Origin: Crocinitomicaceae bacterium
Lineage (GTDB): Bacteria > Bacteroidota > Bacteroidia > Flavobacteriales_D > Crocinitomicaceae
DNA length: 64,000 nucleotides
Reading direction: 5' to 3'
Assembly (NCBI GenBank): GCA_021325675.1
Contig: JAJTCM010000003.1
Location: 186,001 to 250,000, forward strand
Every line of letters begins with the position of its first letter. Positions within the stretch are counted from its first letter, which is position 1. This document shows, in pieces, positions 57,963-64,000 of the stretch. The translations under genes and the position numbers were made by a program. A model generated the notes under the pieces. That model ran no database searches. It saw only the letters and a list, made by a program, of their open reading frames with translations, and was not told the origin of the DNA.

Positions 57963-59591
57963 CCTTTCAATTTCCCGCAGGTTTTCCATCTTCTTCAAAC
58001 GCAGGAAACCGGCAATATCTTCAAAGTGCTCCTTCACGCGTTTGTGACCGAATTCAAATACTTTGGTTGCCAGTCCGTCCAAAAAGTCACGGTCGTGGGA
58101 AACGAGGATCAACGTTCCGTCAAAATCCTTGAGCGCATCTTTGATGATGTCCTTCGTTTTCATGTCGAGGTGGTTCGTCGGCTCATCGAGGATCAGTAAA
58201 TTAACCGGCTGAAGCAGCAATTTAATCATCGCGAGGCGTGTTTTTTCACCTCCGGAAAGCACTTTTACTTTTTTGGTAATATCGTCACCGCTGAACATGA
58301 AAGCACCGAGCAAATCCTTGATCTTGGTTCGAACATCACCCTCGGCTACCATATCGATTGTATCAAAAATCGTCAGGTTTTCGTCCAGCATCGAAGCCTG
58401 GTTCTGGGCAAAATAACCGATCTGAACATTGTGGCCCAGCTCAATGCTGCCCTCTGTTTCGATTTCACCCATAATCGCCTTGATCATCGTGGACTTTCCT
58501 TCTCCGTTCCGGCCAACAAAAGCTACTTTTTGCCCGCGCTCAATCGTTAAGGAAGCGTTTTTGAAAACTTGATGGTCACCGTAACTTTTGCTGACTTCCG
58601 TTACAATCACGGGGTAGGAACCGGAACGTGGCGCCGGCGGAAATTTCAGCCTTAAAGCGGAAGTATCCAGCTCGTCAACTTCAACGAGCACTAATTTTTC
58701 AAGCATTTTCACGCGGGACTGCACCTGGTGCGTTTTTGAGTATGTTCCTTTGAAACGCTCGATAAACTCCTGGTTTTCGGCAATCATTTTCTGCTGCTCG
58801 TCAAAATGCTTCTGCTGCTGTGCACGGCGGTCTTTACGCAGTTCCAGGTAGTGGGAATATTTCGCTTTGTAATCATAAATACGTCCCATTGTCACCTCGA
58901 TCGTGCGGTTGGTAATGTTATCCACGAAAGCGCGGTCATGCGAAATCACGACAACGGCTTTGGCCTGGTTGATCAAAAATTCTTCCAGCCATTGGATCGA
59001 TTCGATATCCATGTGGTTTGTCGGCTCATCCAGCAGGATCAGATCCGGTTTTTGGAGCAGGATTTTTCCTAATTCGATGCGCATTCTCCAGCCACCGCTA
59101 AACTCGGAAGTGGGGCGTGTAAAATCTTCCCTTTCAAAGCCCAGTCCAAGCAGCACTTTCTCCACATCTGCCTCGAAATTCGTTTCTTCGATCGAATAGT
59201 ATTTTTCGCTCAGCTCGGAAACGCGCTCAATGATTTTGTAATAATCATCCGAATCATAATCCGTTCGTACGGTCAGCTCATGGTTCAGCTGTTCGATCTC
59301 TTCCTTCATGGCGAAAAGCCCAGCAAAAGCTTTGGATGCTTCTTCAAAAACCGTGTTTTCGTCTTTGGTAAGCAAATGCTGCGGAAGGTAAGCAATGACG
59401 AAGTCTTTCGGCGCAGAGATACTTCCACGCGTCGGCTTGTTGACACCCGCCAAAATCTTCAGCAGGGTTGATTTTCCCGCACCGTTTTTACCCATCAGGG
59501 CTATTTTGTCCGTTTCATTAATTGAAAACGAAACGTCACTGAACAAGGTAGAGCCGTTAAACTCAACCGCCAAAGCATCAATTGAAATCAT
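57957..59591 (-). CDS. ABC-F family ATP-binding protein
   Basis: 544 residues with two ABC domains and no membrane segment. The first Walker A is GKNGAGKST (about 34-42), with signature EFSGGWRMRIELGKILL. The second Walker A is VGRNGEGKST, with signature VLSGGEKTRLAMIKLL; Walker B in both is followed by DEPTNH. A basic linker helix (LRKDRRAQQQKHFDEQQKMI) separates the domains. ABC-F proteins act on the ribosome as translation factors or antibiotic-resistance proteins; which applies here is not clear. The ATG at 59591 is 10 bases after the TerB terminator hairpin. Confidence 0.92.
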   Translation of the reverse strand: MISIDALAVEFNGSTLFSDVSFSINETDKIALMGKNGAGKSTLLKILAGVNKPTRGSISAPKDFVIAYLPQHLLTKDENTVFEEASKAFAGLFAMKEEIEQLNHELTVRTDYDSDDYYKIIERVSELSEKYYSIEETNFEADVEKVLLGLGFEREDFTRPTSEFSGGWRMRIELGKILLQKPDLILLDEPTNHMDIESIQWLEEFLINQAKAVVVISHDRAFVDNITNRTIEVTMGRIYDYKAKYSHYLELRKDRRAQQQKHFDEQQKMIAENQEFIERFKGTYSKTHQVQSRVKMLEKLVLVEVDELDTSALRLKFPPAPRSGSYPVIVTEVSKSYGDHQVFKNASLTIERGQKVAFVGRNGEGKSTMIKAIMGEIETEGSIELGHNVQIGYFAQNQASMLDENLTIFDTIDMVAEGDVRTKIKDLLGAFMFSGDDITKKVKVLSGGEKTRLAMIKLLLQPVNLLILDEPTNHLDMKTKDIIKDALKDFDGTLILVSHDRDFLDGLATKVFEFGHKRVKEHFEDIAGFLRLKKMENLREIERK

Positions 59592-59601
59592 AATCCGGTA
59601 T

Positions 59602-59632
59602 AAAAAAATCCATCCGCCGGTGACGAATGGAT
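59602..59632 (-). terminator. Intrinsic terminator between the TerB and ABC-F genes
   Basis: On the minus strand ATCCATTCG, a 7-base loop and CGGATGGAT form a 9-bp stem with one G-U pair, followed by seven T. It lies 24 bases after the TerB stop and 10 bases before the ABC-F start. Confidence 0.85.
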
Positions 59633-59656
59633 CTGTATGCTAAAATTTGAATTTTC

Positions 59657-60079
59657 TTAAAGTAAGCCTGATAAAATCTGGTCTCTTTTAACACCTGATT
59701 TTACTTTTTCAACAATCACTTTGAATTTTTCGGAGATTGTATCCTGAGAAAAACCGAGGGAAACGCCCAGTTGTTTGATGAGCTTTTCTTCTTCAGCAGT
59801 CATCACGCCATCAATCAGCGCCATTTCTGTCAGCTGGATGAAACGCTCGTAACGCTCTTCACGGGAATACGGCGGGATCACAGGGTATTGCTCCGGGTGG
59901 TCGATGATTTCCGACACCTGCTCTTCTGTGAGCGACAGCCTGTTGGCAATTGTCTGCAATAATTTTTTCTCCGAATCCATCACTTTTCCATCAAAGCGTG
60001 CAATGAGGATGAGGTTGCGGAAATGCCCTTTCTGGCTTGTTTGTTCGCCTGTTTCAAATAATTGTGCTAACGTTCCCAT
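59657..60079 (-). CDS. TerB-like protein
   Basis: 140 residues, all helical in character. KGHFRNLILIARFDGKVMDS and MALIDGVMTAEEEKLIKQLG are the two halves of the TerB fold, each with an acidic loop that may bind metal. Tellurite resistance is not implied by the fold alone; no other ter genes are nearby. A TAATTTTG box at 60103-60110 on the minus strand lies 23 bases before the start. A terminator follows the gene. Confidence 0.8.
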   Translation of the reverse strand: MGTLAQLFETGEQTSQKGHFRNLILIARFDGKVMDSEKKLLQTIANRLSLTEEQVSEIIDHPEQYPVIPPYSREERYERFIQLTEMALIDGVMTAEEEKLIKQLGVSLGFSQDTISEKFKVIVEKVKSGVKRDQILSGLL

Positions 60080-60187
60080 GCTTGATCTCTAAAATTTTTC
60101 GACAAAATTACACATTTTGAATTAAAAATGGAGAATGGAAAATGTAGAATGGAAAATAATTCTTCATCTCAATTCCCAATTCTGGAA

Positions 60188-60760
60188 TTAATCTACGTGT
60201 GTTTCGATGTAATCGATCATGGAATGGATGACCTTGATGTGGATTTCCTGGGCACGGTCCGCGTATTGTGAATGTGGGGCGCGGATTTCAACATCACACA
60301 AACCCGCCATTTTTCCGCCGTCTTTTCCCGTTAATCCGACCACTTTTACGCCCCGTGATTTTGCTGTTTCGATGGCACGCAAAATATTGCCGGAATTGCC
60401 GGAAGTAGAGATCGCCAGGAGCACGTCGCCTTCTTTGGCAAAAGCCTCCAGGAAGCGGGAAAACACAAACTCGTAGCCGTAGTCATTGGAAACGCAGGAA
60501 AGGTAGCTGGCATCAGAGATTGCGACTGCCGGGAGCGCTTTCCGGTCATCGCGGTAACGACCGGTCAATTCCTCTGCAAAATGCATTGCATCGCACATAG
60601 ATCCACCATTTCCGCAGCTAAAAACCTTACCTCCTGAATTAATAGCATTTACCATGATATCAGCGGCCTGCACGATCTTTTCGAAGGAAGCTTGTGTGTT
60701 AAATTTTTGCAAAATTTCGAGAGATTCGGAAAAATGGTCTGCTATTTGTTTTGTGCTCAT
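60188..60760 (-). CDS. gmhA: Phosphoheptose isomerase (sedoheptulose-7-phosphate isomerase)
   Basis: 190 residues, normal length. [20 protein letters not shown] (SIS phosphate loop and substrate site), [40 protein letters not shown] and the C-terminal [20 protein letters not shown] with its zinc-ligand residues are all GmhA signatures. It makes D-glycero-D-manno-heptose-7-phosphate, the first step of the ADP-heptose pathway for lipopolysaccharide. No other hld genes are in the window. A TAATTTTG box lies at 60777-60784 upstream. Confidence 0.92.
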   Translation of the reverse strand: MSTKQIADHFSESLEILQKFNTQASFEKIVQAADIMVNAINSGGKVFSCGNGGSMCDAMHFAEELTGRYRDDRKALPAVAISDASYLSCVSNDYGYEFVFSRFLEAFAKEGDVLLAISTSGNSGNILRAIETAKSRGVKVVGLTGKDGGKMAGLCDVEIRAPHSQYADRAQEIHIKVIHSMIDYIETHVD

Positions 60761-60827
60761 CAGAAATGATTTTCTCCAAAATTAAATTATTTTAGTGAAT
60801 GGCGAATCATAATTTAAACAAACTTAG

Positions 60828-60835
60828 TATATTTG
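60828..60835 (+). promoter_or_regulatory. -7 box of the gene at 60867
   Basis: TATATTTG matches TAnnTTTG and lies 31 bases before the ATG. No clear -33 element. Confidence 0.45.
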
Positions 60836-60866
60836 AAACCGAGGAAACTCATTAAACCATCAAAAA

Positions 60867-61292
60867 ATGAAAAAATATTTATTCTTAACTCTATCATTCT
60901 TAGCGGTTTTAGGAAGTCAGGCCCAGGAAGAGGACTGCTTTAAAAAGCTCGAGGATGCTTTCACAAAAAGAGGCGCTTACACCATTGCTGATGATATGCA
61001 CCGGAACGTAATTATCAGTTTTTTTGATGCAAATGGTTCCTCTTGTGTTGCGGGTAAAGCAAGAGTTGAAAACGGCCTGATCGTTTCGATTTTCTTGCAA
61101 TATAAGGATGATACTTATGAACTGCTCGACAAAAAATTCTATAACGCTAAAAAAACTGCCCCGGCAATTACCAATGGAATCTCTGAAATGGTCTTTACCG
61201 CTGACGGTGAGAAGTTTCGCGTTGTTTTCATTGACAAATTGAAACCAAAAGCAAAATCATATAAAAATGCAAATCTGCCTGATGATTTGTAA
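60867..61292 (+). CDS. Small secreted protein of unknown function
   Basis: 141 residues. Signal peptide MKKYLFLTLSFLAVLGSQAQ (1-20). The mature part is short, with two cysteines (about 25 and 55) that could pair, and beta-rich segments (VIISFFDANGSSCVAGKARV, IVSIFLQYKDDTYELLDKKF). No family recognised. It is transcribed alone: divergent from gmhA and followed by a terminator. Confidence 0.7.
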   Translation: MKKYLFLTLSFLAVLGSQAQEEDCFKKLEDAFTKRGAYTIADDMHRNVIISFFDANGSSCVAGKARVENGLIVSIFLQYKDDTYELLDKKFYNAKKTAPAITNGISEMVFTADGEKFRVVFIDKLKPKAKSYKNANLPDDL

Positions 61293-61306
61293 AAACAACA
61301 ATTTTC

Positions 61307-61338
61307 AAAAAAGCGTGCCTGACCGGTGCGCTTTTTTT
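61307..61338 (+). terminator. Intrinsic terminator between the small secreted protein and pabA
   Basis: AAAAAAGCGTGCC, a 5-base loop and GGTGCGCTTTTTT make a long stem with two G-U pairs and a T run on the plus strand, and also an A/T-rich mirror on the minus strand. It may end both convergent genes. Confidence 0.75.
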
Positions 61339-61350
61339 TATTCTAAGATT

Positions 61351-61911
61351 TCAGGCTTCCAGGAAATTCAGAATGATTTGCTTGCCGTTTTCTGTCAAGA
61401 TGGATTCCGGGTGGAACTGAACACCGAATAAAGGCAAGTCTTTATGCTCAATCGCCATCAGCACTCCTGATTCACTTCTCGCAAGCCCCAGCCACGGGCT
61501 TTCCGGCTGTAAATTCACTGCCCAGCTGTGGTAAAGCCCCACCTGCATTTCGGAAGGAAGGTTTAAAAAGAGCTTACCCGGATCGCTTACGGTCATTTTC
61601 TCCGAAACCCCATGTTTAACGTGGTTCAGGTTGATCAGCTCAGCCCCCGTAAATTCCGCCAGGGCCTGCATACCCAAACAAACCCCCAGGATTGGCTTTT
61701 TGTCGTAATAATCGCTGATCAACGACATCAACCCACCTGATTCACGCGGCAGGCCGGGACCGGGGGACAATACGATCTTATCAAAGCTGCCGGCGTCCGC
61801 CTTCTCCAGTTCATTATTCCTGAAAACGCTTACTTCACAGTCGAAAGCTTCCAGGTAATGGACCAGGTTAAAGGTAAAGGAGTCAAAATTATCAACAACT
61901 AAAATCTTCAC
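61351..61911 (-). CDS. pabA: Glutamine amidotransferase component of anthranilate/aminodeoxychorismate synthase
   Basis: 186 residues. MKILVVDNFDSFTFNLVHYL at the start, the oxyanion SPGPGLPRESG, the catalytic Cys in ILGVCLGMQALAEF and the His/Glu pair in FGVQFHPESILTENG are all class I amidotransferase features of TrpG/PabA. It gives ammonia from glutamine to the chorismate-using partner. That partner is not adjacent, so PabA and TrpG cannot be told apart from context; the symbol is the better guess. Confidence 0.85.
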   Translation of the reverse strand: MKILVVDNFDSFTFNLVHYLEAFDCEVSVFRNNELEKADAGSFDKIVLSPGPGLPRESGGLMSLISDYYDKKPILGVCLGMQALAEFTGAELINLNHVKHGVSEKMTVSDPGKLFLNLPSEMQVGLYHSWAVNLQPESPWLGLARSESGVLMAIEHKDLPLFGVQFHPESILTENGKQIILNFLEA

Positions 61912-61961
61912 GTGTTTTTTGCGTTAAAATTACTAAACTTGCAACAGCAAAGCGGAAAATC

Positions 61962-62339
61962 ATGAAGAAAATTATTCAGATCCCGGGCGCTCCGGCACCT
62001 ATCGGACCTTACAGCCAGGCCATTCTACAAAACGGGACGCTCTACGTCAGCGGACAGATCCACCTGGATCCGAAAACCGGCGAGCTGGTGGGCGATACCA
62101 TTGAAGCATGCTGCAAGCAGGTCCTTGAAAATATCGGCGCTCTCCTGCGTGAAGCCGGAATGGGCTATGAAAACGTTGTGAAATGTTCGATTTTCCTACA
62201 GGATTTTAACGATTTCGCCCGCATGAACGCTGTTTACAGCGAGTATTTCCAACACGAGCCGCCTGCCCGGGAAACTGTTGAGGTGAGCCGCCTGCCGAAA
62301 GATGCGATGATTGAGATTTCGTGTGTGGCTGCGCTGTAA
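61962..62339 (+). CDS. ridA: RidA-family enamine/imine deaminase
   Basis: 125 residues. IIQIPGAPAPIGPYSQAILQ, YVSGQIHLDPKTGELVGDTI and the final RETVEVSRLPKDAMIEISCV with the catalytic Arg match the YjgF/RidA family. It hydrolyses reactive enamine/imine intermediates that come from PLP-dependent threonine dehydratase and related enzymes. It has 50 bases to pabA, divergent. No operon partner is seen downstream within 120 bases. Confidence 0.94.
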   Translation: MKKIIQIPGAPAPIGPYSQAILQNGTLYVSGQIHLDPKTGELVGDTIEACCKQVLENIGALLREAGMGYENVVKCSIFLQDFNDFARMNAVYSEYFQHEPPARETVEVSRLPKDAMIEISCVAAL

Positions 62340-62462
62340 GATGGAGAATAAAAATAAAGATTGTTAGATTTCCGGATTATTTAGATATGACATTCCAAAT
62401 CTAATTATCTAAAGTCTAAATATCTCACTCAATTAACACATTAAATAATCAGCACATTACCC

Positions 62463-64000
62463 AAAATATCGGTTATCATCGTCAACTACAATGTTGAGTA
62501 TTTCCTGGAGCAGTGCCTGAATTCCTGTATCAGGGCTTTGCGCAATGTTCCCGGGGAGATTTTCGTGGTGGACAACAACTCCATCGACGGCTCGAACGAC
62601 ATGGTGAAAGCGAAATTCCCCACGGTAAAGCTGATCGAAAATAAAAAGAATCTCGGTTTTTCCACGGCTAACAACCAGGCGATCAAGCTGTCGCAGGGCA
62701 AATACGTTTTACTGCTCAACCCGGACACGGTTGTGGAGGAAGATACGTTTGAGAAAGTAGTGGATTTCATGGATGCCCACCCTGATGCCGGAGGATTAGG
62801 CGTGCGGATGCTGGACGGAAAAGGACGTTTCCTGCCGGAATCCAAACGCGGGCTCCCTACCCCGCTGGTTGCTTTCTATAAGATTTTCGGCTTGTCGGCG
62901 CTTTTTCCCAAGTCGAAGCTTTTTGGTAAATACCACCTGGGTTTTCTTTCCGAATTTAAAACGCACGAAGTGGAAGTCCTGAGCGGCGCTTTCATGCTGC
63001 TCCGTAAAGAAACACTGGATAAAACCGGTTTACTGGACGAGCAGTTTTTTATGTACGGGGAAGACATTGACCTTTCGTACCGGATTACGCTCGGCGGCTA
63101 CAAAAACTATTATTTCCCGGAAACCCGGATCATCCATTACAAAGGGGAAAGTACCAAAAAAAGCTCTGTAAACTACGTTTTCGTATTCTACCGCGCGATG
63201 GTAATCTTTGCACAAAAACATTTCAGCAAAAACAACGCCCAGCTTTTTTCATTCCTGATAAACATCGCGATTTATTTTCGCGCGGGAATCGCCATCCTGG
63301 CCCGTTTCATCAAAAAAGCAACGCTTCCGGTAGTTGATCTCGGATTTATTCTCGGCGGCTTATTTCTCCTGACGCGTTACTGGCACCAAAGCAACATCGA
63401 GTTCCCGCAGGAAATCATCCGTTACGCGATCCCGTCCTACGCCCTGATCTGGCTGCTGTTCAATTTTTATTGCGGAAGCTACGATTTCCCGCAAAAGATC
63501 AAGCGCTTTTTCTTCGGCACCTTCCTCGGAACGCTGTTTATCCTGGTCAATTATGCGCTTTTGCCTAAAGATTACCAGTTTTCACGGCTATACACCCTGA
63601 TCGGCACATGCTGGGTCATCACATACTACCTGATTTCACGGATTTACCTGCATTTTACAGTGGGCAAAAAATTCAGGCTGGACGCTAAAACCAATGCGAA
63701 TTTCATTATTGTTGGTTCTTACGAGGAATCAGAGCGCGTTTCCACCATGCTGCGCCAGATCAACCCGCGGATCGAAAGCATTTACCTGGTTTCTTCTACA
63801 GATGAAAAAAACGACAAGCAAATCGGGATATCATCTCAGCTCGATCAATTGACGCACAACCTGCAGGTCGATGAAATAATTTTTTGCGCCAAGGATGTCA
63901 GCGCCCAGGAAATTATCCGCTGGATGAGTGATTTAGGCCACAAAAACCTGGATTTTAAAATCGCTCAGCCCGACAGTTTGTACCTCATCGGGAGCAACTC
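62463..64000 (+). CDS. Family 2 glycosyltransferase with C-terminal membrane and nucleotide-binding-like domains (incomplete, no canonical start)
   Basis: The open frame reads KISVIIVNYNVEYFLEQCLN, the normal start of a GT2 enzyme, then VVDNNSIDGSNDMVKAKFP, LLNPDTVVEEDTFEKV (DxD-like site) and GAFMLLRKETLDKTGLLDEQ. From about residue 240 it continues with several hydrophobic helices and, from about 62463+1215, with FIIVGSYEESERVSTMLRQI, a Rossmann-like segment resembling the second domain of polyprenyl-phosphate sugar transferases. The frame is open to the window edge. No ATG, GTG or TTG lies between the in-frame stop at 62442 and the GT2 start: the codon where ATG is expected is CCC (62460-62462). 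The 5' end is therefore uncertain. The protein probably acts in cell-envelope polysaccharide synthesis. Confidence 0.8.

Noticed and set aside
59657-60079. TerB protein as part of a tellurite-resistance operon
   Set aside because: No terA, terC, terD or terZ gene lies nearby; the fold alone does not show resistance.
60119-60187. Purine-rich AATGGAGAATGGAAAATG repeat as a CRISPR or direct-repeat array
   Set aside because: The words are irregular and have no spacer pattern; similar AT-rich words occur near 20940 and 62340 and look like ordinary low-complexity intergenic DNA.
1-64000. Search for a defence, toxin-antitoxin or secretion-system island
   Set aside because: No restriction, CRISPR-Cas, toxin-antitoxin pair, integrase or transposase pattern was recognised on either strand. 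The ORF6N gene is the only mobile-element-like item.

Overview
The window is a 64 kb chromosomal segment of a Bacteroidota bacterium, most likely Flavobacteriales and possibly a Fluviicola/Crocinitomicaceae relative. The family-level guess is inference. The evidence for the phylum is: type IX secretion (T9SS) C-terminal sorting domains on several secreted proteins, the Bacteroidota -7 promoter box TAnnTTTG in front of many genes, DUF4834, DUF4421 and DUF4465 proteins, a CarB without its C-terminal allosteric domain, and a short BtuB-type receptor beside a BtuG-like beta-propeller lipoprotein. I saw no rRNA or tRNA genes, CRISPR array, prophage or insertion sequence.

Layout. 1-0.9 kb: minus-strand ribosomal operon rpsF-rpsR-rplI (rplI cut by the window edge). 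1-3.6 kb: a CTD-only T9SS protein and an ECF sigma factor overlapping a predicted anti-sigma/outer-membrane-barrel fusion. 3.8-7.8 kb: minus-strand serC-serA-O-methyltransferase-mscS-thioesterase. 7.9-9.4 kb: ribosomal protein THX with a histone-H1-like tail, a TrmH-family methylase and HU. 9.7-13.5 kb: ZIP transporter, PGI/PMI isomerase, a frameshifted membrane protein and a secreted peptidase. 13.5-27.9 kb: housekeeping genes (biotin carboxylase, TamB, TsaD, RsmF-like, FumC, CarB and small proteins). 27.9-29.9 kb: mnmA, TfoX-like and VOC proteins.

29.9-35.8 kb is a cobalamin-uptake locus. A cobalamin riboswitch precedes a DUF4465 T9SS protein, then a BtuB-like TonB receptor, a BtuG-like lipoprotein, an ORF6N-domain protein and another secreted surface protein. 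35.9-40.2 kb holds a secreted YwqK/MORN-like coiled-coil protein, a DAHP synthase-chorismate mutase fusion, aroA and a short DUF1456 protein. 40.2-53.2 kb is taken up by two paralogous secreted M43 metalloproteases. The larger (about 2,877 aa) carries about 19 Ig-like and 8 SprB-like repeats in a higher-order array. 53.2-57.9 kb holds a secreted hydrolase, two tandem paralogues of unknown function, a frameshifted SRPBCC gene and a DUF4421 protein. 57.9-64 kb holds ABC-F, TerB, GmhA, PabA, RidA and the start of a glycosyltransferase without a canonical start codon that runs off the window.

Most interesting: the sigma/trans-envelope barrel pair; the riboswitch locus with an intrinsic terminator whose U-tract touches the TonB-receptor start codon; the higher-order repeat giant; two dispersed repeats with the same 11-bp inverted ends; a 28-residue membrane peptide; and three loci (12.0, 56.5 and 62.4 kb) where the reading frame or start looks broken, which may be real decay or base-level assembly errors.
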